Of a DNA stretch of 64,000 nucleotides, positions 13,289 to 24,800 are shown piece after piece. The translations under genes and the position numbers were made by a program. The DNA is taken from NCBI GenBank assembly GCA_964019415.1, contig OZ025885.1, positions 3,125,351 to 3,189,350 on the forward strand, given 5' to 3'. Every line of letters begins with the position of its first letter. The first letter of the stretch is position 1. The stretch is from Ianthella basta. Taxonomy: Eukaryota; Porifera; Demospongiae; Verongiida; Ianthellidae. The notes beneath the pieces were generated by a model. It made no database searches. It was given only the letters and a program-made list of their open reading frames with translations, and had not been told where the DNA came from.

Positions 13289-15808
13289 CTACCACTGTTA
13301 TCAAATTTAACGGCAACTAAAATTAGCATTTTGAGAAGTCCAGGATTTGACAGGTACTACTTTTAATGAATTTCAAGTTTTTGTGTATAAAAAGATTTCA
13401 CCTGTATGAAAAATTTATGTGGTTACAAGTTTTAGAGATTTTTGCACTACCTGCTAAAGTCACTGAAATTGTTACCTGTTACATTTTGTAGCCTTAAGAT
13501 ACTACTACCTCTCCACTCAGGTGCTAGACCAGCTCCCTGACAGCACCGAGATGTCCACAGTGGTGACCTTCCTCAGACTGGTCTTCCAGAACTGCAGTCA
13601 CAAACGCAGACAGCTGCAAGTCCTGAGGGGACTCACTTACTCACAGCACTTGCAGGTGAGCATGGTGTGACTACCACACCATACTGGCTAGTGCGGAGAT
13701 GTACCTGTCAATTGCGTTGCCTGGACCTCTTTACCATGTGGTTTGGGAGACAGTCAGTATGCAGCTCAGAAAGTTGATGATCTTTGTATTTTGGGCTATA
13801 CATATAGGAAGGCTTGCTGCCTAGGCCGGCTAGTCCTGCGTAGCCAGCCCGCCATTTTGTTTGGACTCAGCCCTCCTATGTGGCTTCATGAATTGCCAAC
13901 AGCCCGGTCTTCTAGTGGACCATTGTACCCAAAAGTAGGCAATTGTCTGCAGACTGTCTTTAGGGAGGGCAAAATCTGAACAAAATGGCGGTCTGCCTAC
14001 GCAGGACTACAGGCATTAGGCAAGTGGCTGTTGTTAACAGTGTATGTTGGATACACAAAATCTGGAAGAAGAAGTGGCTGTGAATGCATTTTCTCACTTA
14101 CATATGTTGTCATTAAATCACTAAAGGATTCTTCATTCTTGCCTAATATATTAAGGAATTATTTCTTGTTACATATTTGGCGGACATGGTCTGTTGTATG
14201 CGGTATGCAGTCCAGAGGGTGTCAGCATCATTACAAAACGTTCATCCCCAGACTGGGGGTTGTTCTAGAGCTAAGAGGTAAGTGTTAATAAAAGCAGTAG
14301 CAAACATTAGTTAGCAAAATAATTAATGAGTCAAAATTCATCTCTCCATTGTTTTCTAGGTCTTTCCCTGGGTCTTCTTCCTTCCACCACTCCTGTCGTT
14401 AGTTTTTCAGCTAGACTTCCAGTCTTCTCCTTTACTTTCAGCCGCCGCCATTTCTCTCTTCTCTCCTTCACAACATCCCCTATTGATCTCTGTTGCAATC
14501 TACATCTAAGCTCCTCATTTCTAATACAGTCTGGCCTGGTCACACCTGCTATCTTCTTTAATACACTCATTTCTGCTGCCTGCAACGTGGTCTTTCTCTC
14601 TCTCAGCAACCATGATTCGCAACCAGGCGTCATTGTTGGCACTACCACTGCATTGTACACTTCCACCTTTGCTTTCTTACTCAACTCTCTGCTTCCAAAT
14701 ACCTTCCTCTGCATTGCCACAACAGCACTCATTGCAATACCAGTTCTTCTACACAGTTCTCCTTCCATCCTCCCACTGCACTAAACTTTACTTCTAGGTA
14801 CACCGCCTCCATCACACTGTACCCTTCAACCTCGATGGTACACTCCATAGGCTCCCTACTGACCACCATGGCGTTTGTCTTTCCCCAGTTGATTCCTAAC
14901 TTATCTTCTGCCTCTGTTTCTTGGAGTGCTGCAATGTTGTGTTTGAGGTCCTCCTCAATATCAGCAACCAAGACTGTGTCATCTGCGAACAGCAATACCT
15001 ACATACATCTTGCATGCATTCAATGTCACTCCTCCCTGAAAAGTGAGTCATGCTTCTCTTCTAGATTTTGAATAACCACGGCGACGTGGGGCAACCCTGC
15101 CTCACCTCAAACCACTCGTCACCTCACCATCTACCCTCACACATGCCTCACTGGCCTAGTACATTGCCCTTACAGCTCTCAGCAAGTCACCTGACACACT
15201 GTATCTCTGTGAAGCTTCCCACAGCTCTTCCCTACATACCCTTCAATTCCAGAAGATGTACTGAATGTAACTGTACGGTCCTGTTGATTATTCACAGTCC
15301 TTATAGCTGTGTATACATATGTATAACAGGTGCAGTTGACCTCTCCTGGTGCAATCTTTATGGCACAGGTTAACAGGGAGTCCATTGATAGCTTCAACAA
15401 AGCGTTTGTTGTTACCGATGACACCACCTGTGCAAAGTGTGAGAAGAAGTTGACGGGGTGAGTGGGTAACTGTGACTCATGCAATAATAGCAACTGCAAG
15501 TGCACTGTGGGGTTGGTGCACTGTGTGGGTCCAGAGGTGGGAGGAGAGCTTCGTGATGAGAGGCTGTGTGCAATGGTGTGAATACAGTCACCTGTCCCTT
15601 GGTTTTGCACAATGCACACATGTTCATAGCTTTCTCTGCCATCTAGCCAGCAGAACAATAAGATGTTCTGTTTTCCACTAAACATACACTCTGAGTGCTT
15701 TAAAATGTTGCTCGTTACAATTGCTATGCTTACTTGTGCCATGTTTGTTGCAGGGCCTTTGCAAGGGATCCAGACGGGCGACTACGGCACATGTACTGTG
15801 AATTATGA
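3248..15808 (+). CDS. VPS39: VPS39 / Vam6-type HOPS subunit (5'-partial, 22 exons)
   Basis: HOPS tethering subunit that binds Rab7 and promotes late endosome/lysosome fusion. Exons by GT-AG and phase: 3248-3437, 3606-3719, 4250-4338, 4862-4966, 5298-5475, 5555-5591, 5721-5807, 6099-6219, 6637-6766, 7379-7530, 7764-7904, 8442-8583, 8783-8946, 9715-9819, 10044-10140, 11202-11300, 11394-11496, 12621-12660, 13006-13155, 13521-13655, 15369-15457, 15754-15808. All phases join to about 840 codons ending in TGA. The N-terminal half is a CNH-type beta-propeller (VGSKKKLHIF, ELFPAG). The rest is clathrin-repeat helices (DPQHVIALYPTLLP, LLMGRLGRHEVALAIYAHIL) and a C-terminal zinc-type motif (CAKCEKK...HMYC). 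About 27 N-terminal residues were not found; they lie upstream or in the gap. The paralogue TGFBRAP1 is the alternative, but the DPxHVxxLYPxLLP block favours VPS39. Confidence 0.93.
5165..5280. repeat. Short tandem repeat in a VPS39 intron
   Basis: Three to four copies of a ~29-bp unit built on CCCACCCATCAATGATCACT sit in the intron before the 5298 exon. Confidence 0.8.
5999..6088. repeat. (GT)n microsatellite next to a splice acceptor
   Basis: About 90 bp of almost pure GT ends about 10 bp before the VPS39 acceptor at 6097-6098, so it takes the place of a normal polypyrimidine tract. Confidence 0.95.
8966..9147. mobile_element. MITE, copy A (CAGTG...CACTG ends, TA flanks)
   Basis: Flanked by TA on both sides. 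One end reads CAGTGGAGCCTGTCTAAGA and the other ends with TCTAAGACAGGCT-type complement and CACTG. Internal GTTAGGCAGCCACCT also appears in the copy at 52687-52846. TA target sites and CAGTG termini suggest a Tc1/mariner-pogo-type non-autonomous element. It lies in a VPS39 intron. Confidence 0.8.
11500..11890. repeat. G-rich minisatellite, ~46-bp unit x 8-9
   Basis: Units carry GCTTCAGTGAGTGTTGTGTC then AGGAGGGGGTGGGGGTGGGG. The first unit starts at the VPS39 5' splice site at 11497 (CG|gtgagtgttgtg), so each unit repeats a copy of the donor context gtgagt. The G runs could form quadruplexes. Confidence 0.9.
12138..12145 (+). promoter_or_regulatory. TATA box upstream of a hammerhead ribozyme
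   Basis: TATATAAA lies about 40 bp upstream of the hammerhead at 12179-12214. In Penelope-like elements and retrozymes, promoter and hammerhead lie together in the terminal repeats, which suggests a retroelement terminal-repeat relic here. Repeated short motifs (ACATGTACACATAA) lie just upstream. Confidence 0.5.
12179..12214 (+). ncRNA. Hammerhead ribozyme, minimal stem III
   Basis: Stem I arm GCAG (12179-12182), core CTGACGA (12183-12189), a spare A, stem II GGCC-TTCG-GGCC (12191-12202), core GAAA (12203-12206), CGTC, then complementary stem I arm CTGC (12211-12214). Predicted cleavage follows C12210. Stem III is reduced to the self-complementary ACGT, as in the Penelope-associated variant hammerheads reported to cleave as dimers. 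The extra A before stem II is seen in every copy in this window. It lies in a VPS39 intron on the sense strand. Confidence 0.75.
12240..12430 (+). repeat. Dispersed AT-rich repeat, copy 1
   Basis: Shares AATTTAGCATTTTGAAAAGT, TTTTGTGTATAAAA and TTTTTGCACTAC with 13305-13480, and in reverse orientation with 40860-41040. A further fragment of the same family at 11925-11965 suggests that the hammerhead/TATA segment was inserted into it. Confidence 0.75.
12682..12830. repeat. TGTGTTG-type microsatellite
   Basis: Repeats of GTGTTGT and GTGTGTTGCA begin about 20 bp after the VPS39 donor at 12661. Confidence 0.95.
13166..13286. repeat. (CA)n microsatellite
   Basis: About 120 bp of CA with early CG interruptions starts a few bases after the VPS39 donor at 13156. 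Confidence 0.95.
13305..13480 (+). repeat. Dispersed AT-rich repeat, copy 2
   Basis: Same family and orientation as 12240-12430 (TTAGCATTTTGAGAAGTCCA, TTTTTGTGTATAAAA, TTTTTGCACTACCTGCT). Confidence 0.75.
13813..14024. mobile_element. MITE with ~48-bp terminal inverted repeats
   Basis: The left arm (13813-13861) contains AGTCCTGCGTAG and CCGCCATTTTGTT. The right arm (13979-14024) contains AACAAAATGGCGG and CTACGCAGGACT. About 115 bp of unique sequence separates them, with no coding capacity. It lies in the last long VPS39 intron. Confidence 0.85.
14331..15260 (-). mobile_element. Non-LTR (LINE) reverse transcriptase relic
   Basis: On the minus strand two overlapping frames give the RT palm and 3' part. 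Near 15070-15110 a decayed RQGCP-type motif is visible (VRQGCP...SPWLF in shifted frames), at about 14985 LLFADDTVLVADIEEDL (catalytic FADD), then GINWGKTNAMVV, and at 14331-14768 VVVPTMTPGCESWLLRE and RRREKWRRL-type C-terminus. Frameshifts and stops show it is dead. It is antisense to VPS39 in the intron 13656-15368. Clade not assigned. Confidence 0.9.
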
Positions 15809-16077
15809 CTCCTCAATTACGTATTTTACCATGTTATTCACTTCTGTTAGAAATTGACCAGGGGCTGTGTTTTCTGAACATCCCACGAACTGTGTGTCAA
15901 CTGCATGCCATGTCTTCCTTGTTCATGGTATTAATTCTTATCAGCAATGTTCACTTTTATTGGTTTGTAGAGGGATTTAAGCCACAAATGCAAAGATGGC
16001 ATGCTCTGAATGCTTGAGCGCAAGGGGCTGGACAAATGAGTCGTCTGTGTGTTAGTTATGCCTGCCTCCATGTCTTC

Positions 16078-16083
16078 AATAAA
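16078..16083 (+). terminator. VPS39 polyadenylation signal
   Basis: AATAAA lies 270 bp after the VPS39 stop codon. No competing signal was noted between stop and this site. Confidence 0.6.
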
Positions 16084-17361
16084 ATGCAGAAGCGCTAACT
16101 CAACATTACCTTTCTGACCGTGCTATGTAGGCTGTGCTTGTGTTAACACCCCACATGCACAAATTAGTGATTATTGCATGTGTTGCATATAGCATGACAG
16201 AGGTGGAGCAAATTTCCATGCATCACATGCATGTGCAAACATCAGCAATAGCAATAGCAGGACATAGCTTACAATTATAATGCTTGCATGGGTTATATAT
16301 AGTTAGGGGATATTATAATGATATGCATAATTATTGAACATGCCATATATATACATTACAAGTTACAAAATACTAGGGTGAAGCCGCATACAAGGAATGC
16401 ATCATATAGTAAATATGTGGGCCAATGCTTGGGATGGCCTGCATGGCGGAAATTAAATGTGCTTGCCACGATATTAAGCTCTCATCATTCATTTTCCAAT
16501 TAGGCCTTTGTTCTTGTGGGAGGGGGGCTGAAAGATCACATATAAATGCCCATAGGAAAATACTGAATGTACTGTGCATTAATACTGATACATAGTGATG
16601 CCTGGTATTGAAAAATGCCACACACAGTCATGAACTGTAGCAGCCATGCCCAGGTGGTCCAGTTGACCCATGGCGTGGGCATGATTGCACAATGCACCTC
16701 AAGATGGCCAAGATAAATGGGTTATCTAACCATAGCACCAATCAGTACCAATTAGCACGAATCAACATACACTTAGGCAGTAGCCCAGCCATTAGCACAG
16801 TAGCCTGACAATCCCTATATGGTGCAGGGTCCAAATCCTATTTCACCCATTCCCTCCTCTTTCTTGCTTGACTTTATAAGCCCCTATCAGCCCCACTACC
16901 ACCTCCACCACCATGCACCACCATACAGTCCAAGTTACAATCGCTGTAGCCAGTATGCAGCAGAACATACTAGGAAAACACCACCAGTACAAGATGCGCG
17001 CGGGATAACCACCACCAGTGTATGCGGAGTAGCTCCGCTCATTGCTGGAAGGCAACTACGACCACCACCACCACCACACAGTCCAAGTTACAATAGTGCC
17101 TCCAGTCCATATATATCCCTATATCATGCAGTTGCTCATTCAATTAAACTTCCTAGAATACTGCAAATAGTATTATTGTGCTTGAGAGATCAAGATTTGT
17201 AATCATTAAGCCAATCTGTATCAACAGTCACTTGAATTGAAATGCAAGAAATGTATGTAAAGAAAGCCTAAATTTGGCAGTGTGAAATGTAAAAGTGCAC
17301 AGGACAACAATACAATGTGATGCATCCACGGTATAAAACATCCATACTGGACCATACATAT
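16084..17361. other. Intergenic region, VPS39 to EFG1 (convergent ends)
   Basis: No supported gene. The open frame at 16819-17202 has proline/histidine-rich low-complexity sequence from CCACCA repeats (16895-16930 and 17057-17075, both followed by CAGTCCAAGTTACAAT) and lacks splice or homology support. Short palindromic motifs (TGCATG) are frequent. Confidence 0.6.
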
Positions 17362-17367
17362 TTTATT
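17362..17367 (-). terminator. EFG1 polyadenylation signal
   Basis: Minus-strand AATAAA (plus-strand TTTATT), 64 bp beyond the EFG1 stop codon. Confidence 0.6.
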
Positions 17368-17430
17368 GATTTACTGTAGGCAGTAATGCATACAATTAAC
17401 AGTACAGAGACAGACCTAGTTCATCACGGC

Positions 17431-18072
17431 CTAGGTCTCCACCCCCGAGTCTAATAGGAAGAAGTCTGATGACTTTGTTTTAGACATGCGGGAAGTACTA
17501 GAGTGACCAGACCCATCCACTGTGTGCTTCTTGCGTCCTGCTTTATGGCTTGTCTTAGAACTGCAACTACTACTTGTGTGGTGAGAGGCTTCAAACTCAG
17601 CAGCAGACGATGCATCTCTCAGCTCCCCGCTAGTAACTTGACGCCAAATGCTTTCAATCATGTCATCCCTCTTCTTTGCACCCTTCTCGTCCGCCGTCTC
17701 AGAGGAAGCAAAGAGGGACACATACTTTTGGTCCAAAGGAAAATGGACTATGTAGTTAAGCTTCTTCCTCACGTCAGTCACTTCCCTTTGAAGCTCTTCC
17801 GAAGACACCTCGTCGGTGGTGTTCAAGGCTCTCTTTATCGCACCTTTTAGCCTTCTGGTCACCTTCCTTTTCTCAAAGAAACGAACAGCCTTGTACTTAC
17901 TCCCCAACTTCTTTACGCGTTTTTCCTTTTCCAGTTGCTGCTGCTCACGAGTAAGCGATTGAAGGATTCTCTCTTGCGTTCTTCGCACGTCAGCAGGTAG
18001 AGTGTCCTTGGCTAAGCGACGCTTACATTCTGATATTCGGACCTCCAAGGGAACATCTTTCTGCTTCCTCAT
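17431..18072 (-). CDS. EFG1: EFG1-type rRNA-processing protein
   Basis: A single-exon frame of 213 codons from an ATG at 18072. Family members (Efg1, nucleolar) act in 18S rRNA maturation in the small-subunit processome. The family signature is present: LPADVRRTQERILQSL helix (about residues 25-40), then KYKAVRFFEKRKVTRRLK (about 59-76) and the YIVHFPLDQKYVSLF block (about 107-121). The N-terminal two thirds is charged and likely coiled-coil. The tail is a Ser/His/Lys-rich low-complexity region ending FFLLDSGVET. It lacks introns, unlike every neighbour, and is divergent from CEP97 with 113 bp between start codons. Confidence 0.88.
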   Translation of the reverse strand: MRKQKDVPLEVRISECKRRLAKDTLPADVRRTQERILQSLTREQQQLEKEKRVKKLGSKYKAVRFFEKRKVTRRLKGAIKRALNTTDEVSSEELQREVTDVRKKLNYIVHFPLDQKYVSLFASSETADEKGAKKRDDMIESIWRQVTSGELRDASSAAEFEASHHTSSSCSSKTSHKAGRKKHTVDGSGHSSTSRMSKTKSSDFFLLDSGVET

Positions 18073-18185
18073 GACCGTATGTAGCGTGTAAGATTATGCC
18101 ACGTGCAAATAGTATTCATTGAGTGGGTTGATGACGTACGCAGCAGCAGGCGCCAAATTTTGTGCTGGACTCGAATACGTACAAC
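18073..18185. promoter_or_regulatory. Bidirectional promoter, EFG1 / CEP97
   Basis: Only 113 bp lie between the two start codons, so the core promoters must be shared or overlapping. A CRE-like half-site TGACGTAC is at 18132-18139. I see no clear TATA box. Confidence 0.75.
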
Positions 18186-19748
18186 ATGTCCGCAGGGCAA
18201 TCCCTCGACTTATCAGGTGCGCAGTGCACTCATTTTTATGCTTTTACCTAATGTGTCTACCACGATCGTCTTTACAATTTCATTGCTTCTCTTACGCTAC
18301 CTATTCTAGACAGTCTACCCCACATTGTAGTTAATTGTGTGTATGAACTGTTGAGGCTACGGCCGCTCTGTTTATCACTGTTCGTATCTTGTACAGACTT
18401 TGGCCTAACACGGCTGTCACAGATACCTCAGTCGGCGTCCTTCAAGACCTCAGCCGTCTTGGTCCTCACCTTGGATGGCAACCGCCTCTCAACACTTGAT
18501 GGCTTAGAGCACTATGGCAACGTAGTGCAGGTGTGATTGTGTATTTAGGTGGTCCATGGTAACTGTGTAATAGTTGACTGTGCTGTACATAATGTACAGT
18601 ATGTATATAGGGCCATAAGTTTATATATAATTATATGTATAATGTGTTTGGGGGTGTGTTGGTTGGTGGGTGTTGTGTGTGTGCGCATTGTGTAGGGGTG
18701 TGTGGTGTTGTTGAGATTGCTGCAGTCCATGTATTACAAACGTACTCTACTTTGGGCAGACTCCAGCATGCAATACTGCTAATTCTGCTTCATTTATAGT
18801 ACTTGCTCCCAGTGTAGCAGATATGTCTTGTTGCTGATAGTGCTGCAATGTGTGCTGCTGATTAACCGTTCCACACCCTACATAGCACTGTACAGGTTCC
18901 TGTGTATGCCTCAGGGCACATGGTGCAGTGGGGATTGTATTCATTTGAGGGGGAGGGGGTGTCCTTCACACTGAGCTGTAGCTGCAGTCTTGATAGATTT
19001 CACCGGTTAAACTGGGGAAGTAATCATTTGGTGCACTGCCATTTTTCATTCCTCTTTACTCTCCTGTCCAACTGCACATCAGCTGTCAGCATGCAACAAC
19101 TGTCTAGTGCAGATTGGTGCAGTGCAGAACCTCCCTGATCTGGTGCTGCTGAACCTGCAGTGCAACTCCCTCGTGGACATCAGTGGTCTGCAGACCCTCA
19201 CCAAGCTCCAGTGGCTCTCGCTCAGTGGAAACAGTCTCAAGGTCAACACAGTGTTCAGTTACTGCTGTAGAGGCTCGTGCAGTGTCAATGAATGACATGA
19301 TATGAGTGATCAATCTCAACATTTGACTTGAGTCCTTCGTGGCCAAAGCATCCTGTCCTTGTCCCTGTCTCATTTGCAATATTCACTTGCAGACTTGGAG
19401 CTGTGCTTGCTGTGACTTTTCCCTCTACTCTCCCTCCCTGACCTCCTCCCACTTCAGGCAGCTACTGGGCTGAGTCACAATCGTCTCCTCACTCACTTGG
19501 ACCTCTCCAGCAATTGCATATCAGCTCTCCCTCGCCTCACCTCTCTCCCCCAACTGTCAACCCTCCTCCTGCAAGGCAATGTCATCTCCTCGTTAGCTCA
19601 TCTAGAAGGCCTCCTCCCTCCCAGTGTAAGGACACTCTCCTTGGCAGAGAATGCTATTGCTGATGCCAATCAGCTGTCCTTTCTGTCCGAGCTGCCCAAC
19701 CTGGAGCAGCTCATGGTGGACGGTAACCCTTGTTTGATGTGGCAAGGA

Positions 19749-19812
<64 letters not shown>

Positions 19813-21789
19813 GCCAACTGGCAGGAGGCAGTTTAACTGTGAGCTGCGGTACACCACTCCAAACTGTCACATGTATGGACTTCATAGACTAGCTCCTGCC
19901 AAACATTCCTAATGCACAAAGTGTAAATGAGAAATGTGGGCGTGTGTGCAGGCATGCGTGCATGTGTGGGGGTATGCATATTGTGTGCAAGTGTGCAGAA
20001 TACAATGACATGTGTCTGCCTAAGCTTTTGGGGCAGGTTGCAATATGTGTGCTGTTATGTAAACGGCTAAGGTCGCTCATTTGGCACATGTGTTACCTTC
20101 GTGACCCCATCAGTGTGCGTGTCAGTGTGGATGCTGATATGGGTGGGTAGGTGTATCAATATGTGTGTTGTATTCATGTCAGTTTGTGGGTGTGTGAGTG
20201 GTTCAGCATGCATTACTTACCGTTACGTATGTGCTATGGTGTGAGTCATTTATTGATAAATGTTCGTGGTATTACGTACGTATTTAGCTGTAGTGGTTAG
20301 GACATGGGCAAAAAGGTGTTATGTGTAGTTCAGAAAATGTCAAGCCCAGATGGGAGGTTTGTTGCATATCCATACCTATAATTATATGCCCATATTGCCT
20401 GCAATAGTTGCTTTCTTCCTGCCTTAACTGTGCTTGGATTTAACTATCATGTCAACTTCCTCAGGAAAGTGGACATTGGTCCCTTTGTACTGTATTGGTG
20501 TTCTCGTCTGGCTGTGTTGGATGGGCGTCCAGTGGATGTCACAGACAGGTGCGTATGTTTGTACATGCATACTGTATGTGGAGTACTTACATTCTCCATT
20601 GTCCTGTGCACGTGTATACACTTGCATGTTGTTGGGTGAGGGGCAGTGTCACACCTGCATTGTGTGGTGAGGTGGAGCCTTCCTCATCCAATATGGCATC
20701 GACACAACGCATAGCGCCTCTGGAATGTGCCGTATGTCTGAAGCATCCAGGTAAAGAGAAGCAGGGATGACTGCGTTAGACCAGTTCTCAAACCACACAA
20801 TAGTGTGATGTCAGCAGCCGCATGTCTGAAGCATCCAGGTAAAGAGAAGCAGGGATGACTGCGTGAAACCAGTTCTCAAACCACACAATAGTGTGATGTC
20901 AGCAGCAACACACCTATGTATGTATGACGGCTCAGTGACCTCAGGCAGTCGGTGCGTTATGCCAACACTATCCAGATACATGGCCTTATCAAGGCCTGCC
21001 ACTTAGCACATTAAGCATGTGTGCACTTTTGAGATATGGCACTGTTGACGCAGCTTAGTCTTCATGTCCCAGCACTGAGTGCCACCAAACTTCACCAGAT
21101 GTATTTATTCCGTACTGAAGGTAACAAACTCACCCCATTGAGGAAGGCCCCCTGATTACATAGGATCTAGCAGGAGATCACTGTGCGGGTGTGATGCTTT
21201 CCTACTTGTGGTCCTTGTTCGTTGTTGGCCCATTCCTTTGCGAGAGCAATGAGCAATGCAGACCGTATGAGCATAGTAACTGTAGCTGCACACATTCAGT
21301 ATGTATGGCTGCCATCAGAGCTGAGGCGGTGAAAGGAGTGGTGCATTCCTCTTTAGAGCTAGTTTGCCTTTGTGGTAAACCAAACTCAATTGTGAATGTG
21401 TTATTGGAGCTCGTGTCACCGACCCCCTGTCTCTGATACCCTCATACCGAACACTGCGTGCGGTGGTTAGGGAATGGAAAAGATGCTTGTCTACCTGTGT
21501 TTCCCCAGCAGTGCATAAGTTCATTGGATGAGTATGTTATGTACACACTGAAGCTATTGAATGAAGGAATTTTCAGCCCACTTCTAGTCGGGGTAATGTG
21601 CATACGTACATATCCTCTAGTGTGCCATGTGCCATATGTTCCTGCATGTTTGAGTATGAACACAGATATGAAATTGTTGTGACTTCAAGCAGTCTGTTCT
21701 GTACAGTGTTCACCCTCCTACACATGGAACCAATATCACTCCCCTGTCATTATACGTACGTACGTATGTGACCGTTGAAATGATCCACT

Positions 21790-21833
<44 letters not shown>

Positions 21834-21842
21834 ACGCACACA

Positions 21843-21894
<52 letters not shown>

Positions 21895-24800
21895 TACATG
21901 TGGTCCCCTTCAGCAATGGAGTGTAACAAGCATGTCTCTCTCGGAGTGTGTACGTAGCTCCTCTACTATCATGTCAGACGTACTTACATACGTACTTACA
22001 ACCAGCTGAGATGGACAGGCTATGTACCACACGCACTTATGCAGGTGTACAGACACGTGGTGACCCATTGATTACGCATGCCTCACAGCCCACATCATGT
22101 GTTTGGCTCAATGCATGTGGTAGACCACCTGTCTACAGCCCCACCACTATCTTGAGCGTATGCACAATGGGATACAGTGCATGTGTGTACATGTGTTACT
22201 GTGAGAGTGATATGTCTGCAGTTCTAACTGTACATTTTGGCTAGTGTTTGTGTATTGATGGAGCAGCGTTTATCTGCAGTATCTACGGTATGTAAGACAT
22301 ATATCATATTAGTGGAAGGAAGGATGCTGGTCTGGACCGCCCCTTTCTTGAAGACCAAATTCCTCACTGTGGTACTGGACACAGGTGTACTCTGAATATC
22401 ACATGAACATGCTGTGTCCTAGCTCATCCCATAATCAGGTCAAGTTTCCTTACAAATTGCTGTAGGATTGGGGCTGTGGGAGGATAGGTTACTTGACCTT
22501 GTTAGCAAAAGCAGTTGCCAGTACAATACTACGTACGAACCTTGTATGCGTCCTAGCATATCCACCTCAGAATACATATACACAGCTTAGGGTACCAGGC
22601 GTCTTCATACTTGACTCAGTGATCACTTGTGTCCAGAGTGTACCATGTGTGCTTTGTATTATAGTACGTATGTAGACTAAGGCTGGTGTGGTGCTTGCCA
22701 TTTTAAGCTTAAACAGGAAGTTATCTCCACACTCCTTTGAACTGACTGGGCATGCATGACACGCTCATGGGATGTGAGGGTGGCTGCTGTTGGCTCACTT
22801 GCATACCATCGCTTAGTTGCTCCCAGCAGCAAGACAATGGAATGTTTTAACAATGACAAATTGTCATGTTCTGTTGCATTACTGTCATGCCTCCCTGTAA
22901 ACAGATCGTGCTGCGTGCGTGATGTACCCATTGTATTTGTGTAACTGCAATCGGCAGACACTCCTTCCCTTCAGAGGGTTTAGTTGTAGTGTGTGCATGG
23001 GTGACGACTGTGACGTAATAGCTAGCTTGATGGTGTGTTAGTGTACCCACTACACTATAGTGCACTTTGTTGGAGGAACTGAGATCAGTGGTGTGCAACA
23101 ATTCCTTCAAGAAGTACTGCATCTCCTGTTATGGCTATGCTTGTTTGACTTTGAGTGGCTGGGATGTTCTGGCTTGCTAGATTTGTTCACACTATTCAAG
23201 CTTGCAACAACTTTTGTACCACTCACAGACGTACGTAAGCTGTTGAAACATCTGAAATAGTGAACTTGGCGAGTGTGAACAAATCTAACCATGCCTTAGC
23301 AGTGACATACTGTATGCACATGCCATGGTCTTGTTTTGTTGTGCAGTACAACAACACAAGGACTGACCAGTCTCTGTACACATGTATGCCCTACTTTGCA
23401 CCTGTTGCTGCCATCTGCCCCAGTCAATGGTAACGTGTCCCTATTTCGCACCCCTCCACTCTACATAGGTGTGTGGCCCATCTCCTGTTCCCCAAGTCTT
23501 CCCAGTACCCCTTTCGACTGGGTCAGCAGGCTGAGGTGGCCCAGTACCTTCTGCAGATAGTGCCCCATCTGATGAGCGTAGCACATCAACTGCCAGACAC
23601 TCCCTCCTCCTCCTTCCACTTTGACAATGTGAAACAGCATGAGATGAGTGGCGTCCAACAAGGACTAAATGGCCACCCTGCCTCTCCCGTCCCACTAAAG
23701 GACGCTCACCATTCAACTTTACCCCCTAGGCCTGGTGAGAGCATGCCTTTGAGTAGGACATCCCAAACCCCTCAGCTGCCACACTGTGAGAGGGAGAGGG
23801 AGACTGGGGGGTTAGTGAAGTTGACAGGTAGGTCTAAGGAAGCAAGTGAGGGGGAGGGAGATGACATCATTGATGACACCAGATTAAGGCCGCCAACCAC
23901 AGCTGAAGAGAAACTTGAGATTTTGAAGCGTCTTAACAGTGCCATTTCAGAACACCGTAAGAAAGTGGGTGTGAAGTCTATTTTGGATGAGAACAGTCAG
24001 TCCCCATCTGCAGATGCACCTGTCCTCCCAAACACAGAGGAAGGTGGGTATGGTGAACCAGTGCAGACTAAAAACTGGCTCATTGCCTTAGTTGGAAGCC
24101 ATGTAGGGTGCATGTATGAATGGTCCTTGTTCCTCACTTTGTCTATGCAGGTCAAAGTCCTCTTGTACTGCAGTCTGTGTCTGTGTACATTCCGCTGACC
24201 GGTGCAGACAGTAAGGAGGCACAGTGCAGTGGCACCCACCTTATTCAGGGGTTACCTGGAGATCTGAGCCGGATGTCTGTCACACACACTTTATCGCCCC
24301 CACATCCTTTGGTCCGTACAAGTCAACTTCAACAAGAACATGCGCAGAGCACACCATCTATGTCAACGTGTTCTGAGGATGAAATGAGTGACAATACCAC
24401 TGAAAGGGAGGAGGACGTTACAAAGATGGCCTACTGTGCCACTCAGATACAGGCCTGGTGGAGGGGTTACACTGCGCGCTGCAAGTTTGCCAGCTGTGTC
24501 CGACGTGAAAGGGCTGCAGTTATAATTCAGTCAGCTTGGCGAGGCTTCCTTGCCCGCAGACATGACCCCAAGGTGATGTGGGCATGCAGTGAGTTAAAGC
24601 AACGCAAAATGGAGGCCTACATGGTCCTGCTCCTGCACCAGCTGAAAGGGTGCCAGCAGCAAGTGGCACACAATGCACAGGTCATTCACTTGCAGGAGGA
24701 GACCTTGCAAGGACTCTTGGCTGATGTTAAGTCCATCCAAGATGTGCAGGATGGAGAGAAGCAACACCGCCAGCACTCTGCTGCCACACTCATTCAGAAG

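Noticed and set aside
16819-17202. 127-codon Pro/His/Ser-rich frame
   Set aside because: Driven by CCACCA repeats and duplicated CAGTCCAAGTTACAAT; no homology or splice support.
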